From NCBI GenBank assembly GCA_021781935.1, contig JAJXVW010000002.1, positions 1 through 27,724 on the forward strand: a stretch of DNA of 27,724 nt, in the 5' to 3' direction. Both the position numbers and the translations under genes were made by a program. Below the pieces are notes generated by a model. The model searched no databases. It worked only from the letters and a program-made list of their open reading frames with translations, and had not been told where the DNA came from. Origin of the DNA: a bacterium. GTDB taxonomy: Bacteria; Patescibacteriota; Minisyncoccia; Phycocordibacterales; Phycocordibacteraceae. Below, in pieces: positions 8,176 through 16,302 of this stretch; position 1 is the first letter of the stretch; each line of letters begins with the position of its first letter.

Positions 8176-10569
8176 GCGCCGCGGTTCCCCGACGGATCCC
8201 ATCGTGGCGAAGGTGAGCATCTTGAACACCTCAGCGCTCTGCATCCAGAAGAATGACCAGATCCACACGAAACCGACTACCCAAAGCGGTATCGCGGTCG
8301 TGAAGAAGCCCGAGAGCGCCCATGCCGTAGCGAGGAGCTGTGTCGCGCTCGTAGCCGCGATGACCTGCCAGGCGGGAAGATAATCGAACCAGCGCCGCTC
8401 GGTATGCGCGACATAGATGAGCATGTGGCCGGAGACGACGAGCTGGAGGAAGAAGAGCGTCTGGATCCAGGGCCACGGCAAATGCAGGAAGTAATAGACG
8501 ATAACAAGGAGCAATACGCTGTTTAAGACTCCTGAGAGACCGTAGAGAAATGAGAGCGCCGCACGCCGCGCGCGATCGATGGTTGCCGGGGCGCGGGGGA
8601 CTTTCACGCGATCGAACGCGATTGAGATGATCGGAACGTCGTTCAAGAAGGCGAGCAGGAGCACCTGGATCGGCGTGAGCGGATAATTTCCCACCCAGAC
8701 GCCGATGATGAGTATGGTCATCACGAGCGACGCGCTTTCCGACATGCGATAGATCGAGTAGTGATACACGCGCATGAAGACCATGCGCGCCTGATGGATT
8801 GCGGTGGCGATTACGGAAAGCCCGTTCGATAGCAGCACGATGTCGGCCGTTTCCCGCAGCGCGTCCACCGAATGGGCGACCGCAATGCCGACATCAGCGT
8901 CGGACACCGAGGGGATGTCGTTCGCGCCGTCCCCGGTCACGGCGACCCGGTACCGCTTCTTCGCCGCTTCGACGGCCGCATACTTGTCTTTGGGAAGAAC
9001 TTCAGCAAACCCCGCCGCGCGCGGAATCGCTTCTTCGAGCTTCCGTTCGTCCGCGAATACCGAGCGATCGTACATTTCGCCTTGCAGATGCAGCTCTTTG
9101 GCGACTTCGCGGGCGATCGGAAGCCCGTCCCCCGTCAGCATCTTGACCTCGATGCCCCGCTCGCGCATGGTCTCGACCGTCGAGGCAGCATCCTCGCGTA
9201 AGGTGTCGGCGAGAAAGAGGACGCCGACCGGCTCCATACCCTTCTCTTCCGCGTGGTGCATGTTGACCGCCACGAGCAGAGAACGGTCGCCGCGGGAGGC
9301 GGCGCGATCTATCGCATCCTTGAACGCGCGGCTCGTCGCCGAAGTGAACTTCGAAAGGTCGGCGACGGTTGGCGGTGCACCGAGCGATACGAGCCAGGTC
9401 GTACCGTCATGTTCAAGAGTCGCCGTGCTGCGCTTGCGCACCGAGTCGCCCGGGACGAGGTGCTTTTGTATCGGGAGGGGCAGATGCTTCCGCGCCGCGG
9501 CTTCGCGGATGGCAACCTCAAGCGGATTCGTCTCTGCAGGATCGGTGGCCGCCGCGGCAAGCGCAAGAACGTTGTCCTCGGTCCATTTCCCAAAAGTAAC
9601 GAGGGACGCGACCTTTATCTTGTTTTCGGTGAGCGTCCCCGTTTTGTCGGAGAGAAGCAGATCGACGTTTGCGAAATCTTCGAGCGCGGAGAGTCGCCGC
9701 ACCGCGGCGCCGCCCTCCGCGACCTTCATGACCCCGGCCGTGATTATGAGCGACATGACGGTGGGGAGCGCCACGGGGATACCGGCGATGAGCAGGGAGA
9801 TGTCGAGCGTCGCGAGCTCAGTGAGAGCGCTGCCGTGGAGGAGCAGCACGAGCGTCAGTATTGCGATCGCGACGAGCGCGAGCGCCGCGAGCAGCTTCGA
9901 GATGGAGAGTATATCCTCTTCGAGCAGGCTCCGCTTGCGCGCGAACTCGAGCGTTTTTACCGCTGCGCCGAAGTAGGTCCGATTGCCCGTCTTCGTCACG
10001 ACCGCTTCAGCGGCACCCGTCGTGACGAAGGCGGCGGAATACACCGTGTCGCCTTCGCGCTTGTCCCTGGGGAGCGACTCGCCAGTCAGCATCGATTCGT
10101 TTACCGCAAGATTCGTCGCCGTAAGAAGCCGTGCGTCCGCCGGAATCCGAGTACCGACGCGAAGCGCGATCCGGTCGCCGGGCACGATGCTCGCTGCGGG
10201 GACCTGCTTCCAGGAGCCGTCGCGAAGCACGCGCGCCTTCGCGGCGAGGTGTCCTTCGAGCTTCGCGACGGCCTGGTCCGCCTTATGCTCGTGCCAAATC
10301 TGGATTCCGTAGTTCGCGAGCAGCAGAAAGAGGATGAGGCCGCCATCCGCGCGTTTGCCGGTCGCGTATGAAAGCGCCGCTGCCGCAAGCAGCATGAGCG
10401 GGATGGGGGAGAAAAACCATCGCAGGAATTTCCGGACCGGATTCTCTCTCGTCGCGGCAAGTTCGTTCGGACCATACTGCGCGAGGAGACGCTTCGCCTC
10501 AGCCTCCGAGAGGCCGGTAGAAGCATCCGCGTGCGAGCGCGCGGCGTAGGTACGAGGAGCGGAGTTCAC
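8119..10569 (-). CDS. P-type ATPase, P3A (plasma-membrane proton pump) type
   Basis: This 816-residue pump couples ATP hydrolysis to cation export. It has the N-terminal cation-ATPase domain (TGLSEAEAKRLLAQYGPNEL, 18-37), actuator loop LTGES (161-165), membrane helix 4 PVALP (265-269), phosphorylation site DKTGTLT with Asp308, TGD (479-481) and hinge GDGANDIPSV (546-555). Helix 6 reads FLNDVPIISIAFDRVKVP (641-658), closely matching the H+-ATPase stretch with an ND pair. Asp644 sits where plant and fungal pumps have their proton-binding Asp. There are no N-terminal metal-binding CxxC motifs, and helix 4 has no CPC, so a heavy-metal pump is unlikely. The start is GTG, with AAAGGA just upstream. 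Its 3' end overlaps the helicase gene antisense. It lies 15 bases downstream of the small membrane gene, so the two are probably co-transcribed. Confidence 0.93.
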   Translation of the reverse strand: MNSAPRTYAARSHADASTGLSEAEAKRLLAQYGPNELAATRENPVRKFLRWFFSPIPLMLLAAAALSYATGKRADGGLILFLLLANYGIQIWHEHKADQAVAKLEGHLAAKARVLRDGSWKQVPAASIVPGDRIALRVGTRIPADARLLTATNLAVNESMLTGESLPRDKREGDTVYSAAFVTTGAAEAVVTKTGNRTYFGAAVKTLEFARKRSLLEEDILSISKLLAALALVAIAILTLVLLLHGSALTELATLDISLLIAGIPVALPTVMSLIITAGVMKVAEGGAAVRRLSALEDFANVDLLLSDKTGTLTENKIKVASLVTFGKWTEDNVLALAAAATDPAETNPLEVAIREAAARKHLPLPIQKHLVPGDSVRKRSTATLEHDGTTWLVSLGAPPTVADLSKFTSATSRAFKDAIDRAASRGDRSLLVAVNMHHAEEKGMEPVGVLFLADTLREDAASTVETMRERGIEVKMLTGDGLPIAREVAKELHLQGEMYDRSVFADERKLEEAIPRAAGFAEVLPKDKYAAVEAAKKRYRVAVTGDGANDIPSVSDADVGIAVAHSVDALRETADIVLLSNGLSVIATAIHQARMVFMRVYHYSIYRMSESASLVMTILIIGVWVGNYPLTPIQVLLLAFLNDVPIISIAFDRVKVPRAPATIDRARRAALSFLYGLSGVLNSVLLLVIVYYFLHLPWPWIQTLFFLQLVVSGHMLIYVAHTERRWFDYLPAWQVIAATSATQLLATAWALSGFFTTAIPLWVVGFVWIWSFFWMQSAEVFKMLTFATMGSVGEPRRSRTKQAGKSDGLERVLPA

Positions 10570-10584
10570 GATCCTTTGAGGCGA

Positions 10585-11004
10585 TTACCGACGGGCGCGA
10601 GCGAAGTGAAAGCTCGAGTAGGAGAGATACGCCGCAACGAACACGCCGACCCAGGAAAGCCAAAGCGGGATGGCGAAACCGCCTAGTATGAGATTCCAGC
10701 CGAAGGTAAGCCGCACGAGATGCGCGAGCGCTACGACGAGGAAAATGATCCCCGCGAGATTGAGCAGCGTCCGCTCCGACGGTGAAGCGATCGGAAGCTT
10801 CATGTTCCACCCGAAATGGATAAGCAGCAGCAAGAGTGCGCCATCGAAAACGACAATCTCGGGAATGGCTTGGCTCGTCCACGTGACGCCGAGAAGCGTC
10901 ATCGGCAAGAGTCCGGTGGCGGAAAACCAAAACGCGCTGATAAGATCGGCGAGCACGAGACCCGTTCCCACCTTCGCTACCTCACGAAGCGTTCGATGAT
11001 TCAT
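10585..11004 (-). CDS. Four-helix membrane protein of unknown function, co-transcribed with the P-type ATPase
   Basis: This 139-residue protein has four likely membrane helices: about residues 12-36, 46-64, 80-99 (LLNLAGIIFLVVALAHLV) and 104-130 (LILGGFAIPLWLSWVGVFVAAYLSY). I do not recognise the family with confidence. It ends 15 bases before the GTG start of the P3A ATPase on the same strand, so it is likely part of the same unit and might be a partner or accessory of the pump. The ATG at 11004 has no Shine-Dalgarno sequence but has a CATAAT -10 box eight bases upstream, inside a 13-base palindrome. Confidence 0.78.
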   Translation of the reverse strand: MNHRTLREVAKVGTGLVLADLISAFWFSATGLLPMTLLGVTWTSQAIPEIVVFDGALLLLLIHFGWNMKLPIASPSERTLLNLAGIIFLVVALAHLVRLTFGWNLILGGFAIPLWLSWVGVFVAAYLSYSSFHFARARR

Positions 11005-11005
11005 A

Positions 11006-11018
11006 CATAATGATTATG
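11006..11018 (-). promoter_or_regulatory. Palindrome over the -10 box (possible Fur-family-like operator)
   Basis: CATAATGATTATG is a perfect inverted repeat (6-base arms, one centre base). On the minus strand it contains CATAAT, a plausible -10 box eight bases before the ATG at 11004. It resembles the GATAATCATTATC half of the classic Fur box at 11 of 13 positions. A regulator cannot be named from this alone. Confidence 0.45.
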
Positions 11019-11090
11019 CTGAGCGTATATGCGTTCAGTATGACGCACCCCGTCCCCATGGAAAGCCGCACCCGTGCATAACTTGCGAAT

Positions 11091-13058
11091 CTAGGGCGCC
11101 GGATTGCCGTTCGGGCAGATCCCGAGCCGTTCCAGCGCGTCGAGATAATCGAGCACCGTGTTGACGAAGGCAGCATGACTCCAGGCGAGCGGCGCGACCG
11201 AGCGTTGCGTGAGTGTTTGCGCATCGAGCTGTTCAGAAAGCACGCCGGAATCCTGCGCATGTTCAGCGACCCATTCGAAGATCGCGCGCGCGGGTGCGAG
11301 ATCTTCGTCCGTTTGCGCTCGCGCGATGAGGAACTGCGCGTGCCACAGCGTCGCAATGAACCACGGGTTTCCGAGCGGGCCGTCGCGGAAATACTGATCT
11401 CCCTCATACCGCATCAGGCCTCCTGCGGAAGCAAGACGCCGGGTCGTAGACGCGAATGCCGCCGCGAGCCGCGGATCCTCGGGAGCGAGAACGCCGAATC
11501 GGAACAGTCCGTATACGCTCGAAATGTCCGCGGTCCGGTCATACACAGTTTTCTTCTCGAACGTCTCGATGAGCTTCACGAACCCGCCGGCTTCGTTCGA
11601 AGCGAGGTGCGTGAGTATCGCTTCGCGGATCTCCCGCGCGGCTTTCTCGTATCCATCCGCGCGGTCGTCCTTCCCGAGTACTCGCGCGATGTCCGCGGCG
11701 GCCATGAGGGCTCCGAACACCGCCGCGGAAGTGAAGGTCGAGATGCCATGCTTTTCCTCCCAGAGATCGTAGGAAGCGTGGGGAAGTCCGGTAGCCGCAT
11801 CGCGGTACCGCACCATGAAGTCCGCGGCTTTTGCGATGAGTGGATTGTAAAGTTTCTCGATGAATTCGAGATCCTTGCTGTGCCGGTATTGCTCGGCAAT
11901 CGCCCAAACGACGAGAGCGGTCTCATCTTCTTGGATGGGGAGCTGCAGTTCGCCGTCACGGATCCACGGGTGCCACGACGAACCGAGCGATCGGTCCGGC
12001 AGGTACTTATGCATGAAGTACCCCTCATCGGATATCACGTCCTCACAGAACGCGAAGAAACGTTCTGATACGTTCGGGTCGCCCGCGCGCAGGAGGGCGC
12101 GGGCCGCGAAGCTCGCATCGCGGGGCCATACGTACGCATAGGTATCTTCCTTGTACTGGAGCGTTTCGGCATCCGCGCTCGCGATGATCCCTCCATCGTC
12201 GTCGGCATGCGCGCGGACCAGCATGAGCGAGGTGCGGAAGAGCGCAGCCACGGCAGGGGAAAGGCCGTGGAAATTCCAATCGTAACGATGTACCCACGCC
12301 TTCCAGTAATCGCCGGTCGTGGTGAGCAGATGCTCCGGCGTCTTCCCGAGCACGTATTCGTTCAGCGCTCCGGCTTCCTTTATGCTCTTTGCGGCGGCAA
12401 GCCAATAATGGACGGTCGCGGTGCTCTCCGGCGGGAGCGAAAGCGAAAATCCGATGACCGAATCCACGGACCCGTGCTCAATCGCGTTTTTCGAGAGAGC
12501 ACCGTCTTCAGCGTCACGGAAAGTCCCGTCTTTGCCGGCGATGCCGAAAAGCCCGACTGCGTAGTCATCGAACGGCGCGCCGCCCGCGCGGCCGTTTACG
12601 AGGAACGCCCGCGCGCCTTTGTAATGAACGAGCGCGTGGATCGCCGGATCGAAATACGCGGTATCGCCGCCGGGCGAATGGCTCAGTTCGAACTCCTGGC
12701 CGAAGAAAAGCTTTACCGCGCGAGGTTCTTTGCGCAAATTCTGCACGTTGATCTTCCGGACCAGGATAGGCCGTTCGTTGTAGACGACGTCGGTGAACGA
12801 GAGGCGAAGCCCAAGCGCGCCGTGCTCGGCCGTGACGCGGCTCTCGAGGGAATCCTCGGCGCTCCCGACGCGCACGTTCCAACGGCCATCCTCGGAGAGC
12901 CAGGAACAGAAGCCGTCCGCGTAGAGGCCGATGCGATGCCGCATCGCACCGCCCGCGTGATTCTCGAGGCCGACCTGCGGATAGTAGAGGTCGCGGACCT
13001 CTCCGCGGTCATCAAGCGTGACGAGGAGCGAGCCGTTGCCGAGGACGAGGGACCTCAT
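11091..13058 (-). CDS. Glycoside hydrolase family 15 (glucoamylase / trehalase-like)
   Basis: This 655-residue enzyme should release glucose from the ends of alpha-glucans, or split trehalose. An N-terminal beta-sandwich domain (about residues 1-270) starts with LVLGNGSLLVTLDDRGEVRDLYYP, as in bacterial and archaeal glucoamylases. The (alpha/alpha)6-barrel follows, with YVWPRDASF (about 312-320), LPIQEDETALVVWA, DLWEE (about 431-435, region of the catalytic acid), GVLSEQLD (about 605-612, catalytic base Glu in SEQ) and PLAWSHAAF near the end. No signal peptide is seen, so it acts inside the cell. Its ATG overlaps the stop of the GH57 gene as ATGA. It is the last gene of a GT4-GH57-GH15 operon. 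GH15 specificity (starch, dextrin or trehalose) is not resolved by eye. Confidence 0.93.
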   Translation of the reverse strand: MRSLVLGNGSLLVTLDDRGEVRDLYYPQVGLENHAGGAMRHRIGLYADGFCSWLSEDGRWNVRVGSAEDSLESRVTAEHGALGLRLSFTDVVYNERPILVRKINVQNLRKEPRAVKLFFGQEFELSHSPGGDTAYFDPAIHALVHYKGARAFLVNGRAGGAPFDDYAVGLFGIAGKDGTFRDAEDGALSKNAIEHGSVDSVIGFSLSLPPESTATVHYWLAAAKSIKEAGALNEYVLGKTPEHLLTTTGDYWKAWVHRYDWNFHGLSPAVAALFRTSLMLVRAHADDDGGIIASADAETLQYKEDTYAYVWPRDASFAARALLRAGDPNVSERFFAFCEDVISDEGYFMHKYLPDRSLGSSWHPWIRDGELQLPIQEDETALVVWAIAEQYRHSKDLEFIEKLYNPLIAKAADFMVRYRDAATGLPHASYDLWEEKHGISTFTSAAVFGALMAAADIARVLGKDDRADGYEKAAREIREAILTHLASNEAGGFVKLIETFEKKTVYDRTADISSVYGLFRFGVLAPEDPRLAAAFASTTRRLASAGGLMRYEGDQYFRDGPLGNPWFIATLWHAQFLIARAQTDEDLAPARAIFEWVAEHAQDSGVLSEQLDAQTLTQRSVAPLAWSHAAFVNTVLDYLDALERLGICPNGNPAP

Positions 13059-14296
13059 GAATTATCGGAGAGGACGAGCGCCGCAGGTGCAGGATGCCCG
13101 AAGCGTTCGTGCATGCGCAGGCGCCACTCAAGATCCTTGAGTGCGTGCATGTAGGTCTTGTATGCCTCGTAGGGAGAGCCGTACGGGGAAAAGTACGCGT
13201 GCACGTCGCCGTCGGCCGACCATTTCGTGCAGAGATAGTAGAAATGGTCTGAGGTCTGAAGCCGCCGCCAATCCTCAAGGATCGCAGCGTCGCCTGCGGC
13301 GCGCACGCGCGCTTCGAGTCCGTAGAGCGTACCGACGGCGGCGTGCTGCATCTCATTGCCAAGCCACGCGGTGAGATCGCGATCAGTGTCCGCCCAGGTG
13401 GTCACGTGCGGAACGTCGATTACGCCTCGGTCGGGAAGCGAGGCAATGACTCCCGACGGCGTCATGAAGGTGATCTCGGGATTCTTGAGCAGCTCGCCGG
13501 GCAGCGTCGAAAGGAAATCGAAGATGCCGGTATCTTCCCATTGATGCTCGCCGAAGGTCTCGTAGTCCATGAAAAGGTTTACCGTCTCGCCTTCGGCTGC
13601 GGAAAGCCATTGGCCGAATTTTTCGGCGGTCAGCGGCCACTCGCTCCAGTCCCGCGAGGAGAAACGGAATGCAATGTCGTCGGAAAGCTTGTAGTTCTTG
13701 AGCAGCAGCCTCGTACGCCGGGCGGAGACCGGACGATAGACGTGATTGGGACTCCGACCCCCGAGAACCGGATCCCATCCTTCCGCGAGGATACCGAGAT
13801 AGCCCCGTTCGTCGGCCCAGGCGCCGAGCGCGTTCGTGTACGAGAGTTCGGTATTGCGGAAGACGCGCGGTGAAACCTCGAAGAGTCGTTCGATCGCGCG
13901 CGCGTGTAGGCGCACCTGCTGCTCGAATTCGGAGCGCGAATAGAAGAAGGCGAGCGAGTGGTAGTAGGTCTCTCCCAGGAATTCGACCCGACCGCTCTTT
14001 GCGAGGAGGCGCAGGATATCGATAACGTCCGGCGCATCGCGCTCAAGCTGCTCCAGCGCGACCCCCGAGATAGAAAGCGCGAACCGGAATTGCGGATGCC
14101 GATCGAGAAGATCAAGAAGGCGTTCGGCTCCCGGAAGATAGGATTTCGACCCGACCTTCCGCAATACGCGCCGATTATTCAGGTCGGTGGCGTCGTTACC
14201 GTCGAAGTATGCATGATCATGACCAACGTCGAAAAGCCCGTAGCGCTTCACGCGGTAGGGCTGATGCACTTGCAGATAGATGCAGACGTTCTTCAT
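13055..14296 (-). CDS. Glycoside hydrolase family 57 (alpha-amylase-like)
   Basis: This 413-residue cytoplasmic enzyme of the MJ1611-like GH57 type acts on alpha-glucans. Conserved regions are YLQVHQPYR (8-15, with the His-Gln-Pro signature), FLGETYYHSLAF (107-117), FRNTELSYTNALG (146-158), GILAEGWDPVLG (168-179, Glu172 in the place of the nucleophile) and MDYETFGEHQWED (243-255, Asp244 in the place of the acid). The frame is open upstream into the glycosyltransferase gene in another reading frame, but that stretch is arginine/serine-rich shadow. Family homology begins at MKNVCIYLQVHQP, which fixes the start at 14296, 13 bases after the glycosyltransferase stop. Its own stop overlaps the GH15 start. 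It could cleave or transfer alpha-1,4 chains; a branching role is possible but less likely. Confidence 0.92.
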   Translation of the reverse strand: MKNVCIYLQVHQPYRVKRYGLFDVGHDHAYFDGNDATDLNNRRVLRKVGSKSYLPGAERLLDLLDRHPQFRFALSISGVALEQLERDAPDVIDILRLLAKSGRVEFLGETYYHSLAFFYSRSEFEQQVRLHARAIERLFEVSPRVFRNTELSYTNALGAWADERGYLGILAEGWDPVLGGRSPNHVYRPVSARRTRLLLKNYKLSDDIAFRFSSRDWSEWPLTAEKFGQWLSAAEGETVNLFMDYETFGEHQWEDTGIFDFLSTLPGELLKNPEITFMTPSGVIASLPDRGVIDVPHVTTWADTDRDLTAWLGNEMQHAAVGTLYGLEARVRAAGDAAILEDWRRLQTSDHFYYLCTKWSADGDVHAYFSPYGSPYEAYKTYMHALKDLEWRLRMHERFGHPAPAALVLSDNS

Positions 14297-14309
14297 GGCG
14301 CGGCGGTGC

Positions 14310-15638
14310 TCATATGCCGGCGAGCGCAAGCTCATCCATGACCGCGCGAATCTCGCCGGCCGCGCGGTCCCAGGACAGACGCGCGGCTGCGAGTCGTCCG
14401 CGCGCCGCATGCGCTTCGCGCTCGTCCGGCGTCGCCTCGAGTACGCGCTCGATTGCCTTCGCGAGCGCGTCAGCATCCCAGAAATCGACCTGTATCGATT
14501 CCGGCACCGCCTCCGCGACGCCTGACTGCTTCGAGATGATGACCGGCGTACCGGCTCGCATCGCCTCGAGCGCCGAGATGCCGAACGGCTCGGAAACGCT
14601 CGGCATGACGTAGACGTCCGCGCTCGCGTATGCCTCATGGAGGTCGTGGCCGCGTAGGAATCCGGGGAAGAGGACGCGGTCACCGATGCCGAGGCCTGCG
14701 GCCTGTCTGAGGAGCTGTTGTTCCATGTCGCCGGAGCCTGCCATGATGAAAAGCACGTCCGGATCATGTGTCGCCACTTTCGCTGCTGCGTTCAAGAAAT
14801 GGTCGGGGCCCTTCTGGAGCGTGAGCCGTCCGGCAAATAGCACGAGCTTGTGTCCGGCGCTCTTCAAGTGCGCGAGGCGCGTGCGGCGTCCGGGCTCCTG
14901 TAAAGGGGCGGTCGCTTCGTCCACGCCGTTCCAGACGACGGCGACCTTTTCTGCGGGGACACCATAGTGCTCGACGACCGTATGCTTCGTGCGGCCGGAT
15001 ACCGCAACGATCCGATCTGCCGCGCACATCCCCTCGCGCTCGAGGTCGTATACCGTCTGATTCACGCTCCCGCCCCCCGAGCGATCGAACTCGGTCGCGT
15101 GTACGTGCGCGAGGAGCGGCTTCCTCGATACCTGCTTCGCCTCTTTCCCGGCGCCGAATGCGAGCCAGTCATGCGCATAGATGACGTCATGCGGTTCCTT
15201 TTTTGCGATCTTCGCGCCGGCTCTCGCATAGCGCTTCACCTGGCTCAGCATGTCGTCGCCATAGAGCGGCGTGCCATCGGCGGCTGTCGCGGAGGGGTAC
15301 GCCGTCGCATAGGTAACCTTCGCGCCCGCGTCTTCGAGCTCCGCGGCGACTATCTTCGCATAGGGTACCGACAGGGGGTACGGCTTCGGAAGTACGAACG
15401 TGATATCCACGTCCTGTTTCGCGAGCGAGCGGGTGAGTCCCAATGAGGCGACGCCCAGACCCCCGCTGTTGAACGGAGGGAACTCCCAGCCGAAAACAAG
15501 AGCGCGTAGACGTCGTTTAGCGCCCGCTACAACCGCCTGTCCGCCGCGGGTGTGCGAAAAGACTGCGCCGAGAATCGCCCCTGCGACAAAGAGCGAGAGG
15601 AAAAGTGCCAGGATGTTCGCAACGAAAATAGTACTCAT
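14310..15638 (-). CDS. GT4/GT5-like glycosyltransferase, glycogen-synthase-like, with N-terminal membrane helix
   Basis: This 442-residue GT-B enzyme likely builds an alpha-glucan. After one N-terminal hydrophobic helix (about residues 4-26, FVANILALFLSLFVAGAILGAVF) comes VFGWEFPPFNSGGLGVASLGL, the acceptor/donor-site motif of bacterial and archaeal glycogen synthases. The Rossmann half then has VIYAHDWLAF, VHATEFDRSG, VWNGVDEA, LFAGRLTLQKGPDHFL and EPFGISALEAM (the E-x7-E motif). The frame is open 52 codons upstream, but the -10 box TACGAT (15658-15663) and the beginning of the helix favour the ATG at 15638. It heads the operon with GH57 and GH15. The membrane anchor is unusual for glycogen synthases. 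The sugar donor (UDP- or ADP-glucose) is not known. Confidence 0.9.
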   Translation of the reverse strand: MSTIFVANILALFLSLFVAGAILGAVFSHTRGGQAVVAGAKRRLRALVFGWEFPPFNSGGLGVASLGLTRSLAKQDVDITFVLPKPYPLSVPYAKIVAAELEDAGAKVTYATAYPSATAADGTPLYGDDMLSQVKRYARAGAKIAKKEPHDVIYAHDWLAFGAGKEAKQVSRKPLLAHVHATEFDRSGGGSVNQTVYDLEREGMCAADRIVAVSGRTKHTVVEHYGVPAEKVAVVWNGVDEATAPLQEPGRRTRLAHLKSAGHKLVLFAGRLTLQKGPDHFLNAAAKVATHDPDVLFIMAGSGDMEQQLLRQAAGLGIGDRVLFPGFLRGHDLHEAYASADVYVMPSVSEPFGISALEAMRAGTPVIISKQSGVAEAVPESIQVDFWDADALAKAIERVLEATPDEREAHAARGRLAAARLSWDRAAGEIRAVMDELALAGI

Positions 15639-15657
15639 GGCCGTTTGAGCTACTCCC

Positions 15658-15666
15658 ATCGTAGCA
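15658..15666 (-). promoter_or_regulatory. Extended -10 (TGC TACGAT) of the alpha-glucan operon
   Basis: On the minus strand TG-n-TACGAT lies 19 bases before the ATG at 15638, predicting a short leader of about 12 bases. It supports that ATG over an earlier one that would overlap the -10 box. Confidence 0.5.
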
Positions 15667-15723
15667 TCGCCACATTCGTCAAATGAACGGAATGCACAAG
15701 CGTCCTGATATGTTTTGGAAATA

Positions 15724-15752
15724 TTGACAGAGTCAATTACTCTAGGTATACT
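15724..15752 (+). promoter_or_regulatory. Strong sigma70 promoter with overlapping inverted repeats
   Basis: TTGACA (15724-15729), a 17-base spacer and TATACT (15747-15752) make a near-consensus promoter, the best in the window. TTGAC-AGA-GTCAA (15724-15736) and AGAGT-CAATT-ACTCT (15729-15743) are overlapping inverted repeats across the -35 and spacer, so an operator is likely. TATTGAC recurs 30 bases on (15752-15758). Confidence 0.85.
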
Positions 15753-15786
15753 ATTGACGGGAATTTGCTCACTCAAGGAGGTTCTA

Positions 15787-16302
15787 ATGCGCAAGATCGT
15801 GCAGACGCTTCACTGGCTCGTGCTCGGGCCGGCGGAGAGAGTAAATGGCATGAATGTCGATTGGGTCTGGGAAGATCCAGAAACCGCAACCGAACCTGGC
15901 GCAGTCACCATCCGACGCGGGATGCACGTCGTGCGGCCGAAGTTCGAGCTGTTCGGCCTCGCAAATATCGCGTTCAATGTCATCGGTACGCGGCTTCTGC
16001 CGCTTGCCGGCGCCATCGCGATCTACAACGGCTGGCTCGGTACTCTCGGCGCAGGTAATGTTTTACTCGCTGTGGCCGCTTGCGGCCTCTTGGAGACCGT
16101 CTTCGAGTTCGGTTTCCAAGTGCTCCGGTATTCATTCGCGGTTCAGAACTTCTGGATGGCGCGGATGCGGTATATCGCTGGCGACAAAGAAGCTGCCCAG
16201 CATCATGCCAAAGTTGCAATCGACGCAACGACGCCAAAACCTGCGGCCTTCATGCTGCAGACGTCTATCAAGGCACTCCTCCGCAAGGAGGAATCCTTAT
16301 GA
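15787..16302 (+). CDS. Membrane protein of unknown function, coupled to a C39-like protein
   Basis: I do not recognise this 171-residue protein. It has a soluble N-terminal part of about 55 residues (with DWVWEDPETATEPGAVTIRRGM), then two or possibly three hydrophobic stretches: about residues 59-84 (FGLANIAFNVIGTRLLPLAGAIA) and 87-114 (GWLGTLGAGNVLLAVAACGLLETV). An amphipathic tail of about 50 residues follows, which may lie in the cytoplasm. The start is fixed by Shine-Dalgarno AAGGAGGT (15775-15782) five bases before the ATG and a strong promoter 35 bases further up. Its TGA overlaps the next start as ATGA. This indicates a dedicated two-gene unit, with the membrane protein likely working with the C39-like product. 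Confidence 0.82.
   Translation: MRKIVQTLHWLVLGPAERVNGMNVDWVWEDPETATEPGAVTIRRGMHVVRPKFELFGLANIAFNVIGTRLLPLAGAIAIYNGWLGTLGAGNVLLAVAACGLLETVFEFGFQVLRYSFAVQNFWMARMRYIAGDKEAAQHHAKVAIDATTPKPAAFMLQTSIKALLRKEESL
16285..16298 (+). promoter_or_regulatory. Shine-Dalgarno sequence inside a hairpin, before the C39-like gene
   Basis: AAGGAGG (16285-16291) is a strong ribosome binding site seven bases before ATG 16299. It lies in AAGGA-GGAA-TCCTT, a 5-bp stem with a GNRA tetraloop. An alternative stem pairs CTCCT (16276-16280) with AGGAG (16286-16290). Either would hide the site until a ribosome finishing the upstream gene opens it. Confidence 0.55.

Noticed and set aside
8635..8647. GAAC-GTC-GTTC as a further LexA box
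   Set aside because: The spacer is three bases rather than four, and it lies inside the ATPase coding region.
9253..10371. Long plus-strand ORFs (also 8804-9976) opposite the P-type ATPase
   Set aside because: They are antisense shadows of a clearly conserved ATPase in GC-rich DNA; their predicted proteins are rich in Arg, Glu and Gly or Ser and Ala, without domains or membrane pattern.
12207..13154. 315-codon plus-strand ORF opposite GH15
   Set aside because: Shadow of the GH15 gene, which keeps its catalytic motifs in the minus frame.
14297..14767. N-terminal extension of GH57 into the glycosyltransferase gene
   Set aside because: The stretch is a Ser/Arg-rich out-of-frame reading of the glycosyltransferase; GH57 homology starts exactly at ATG 14296.
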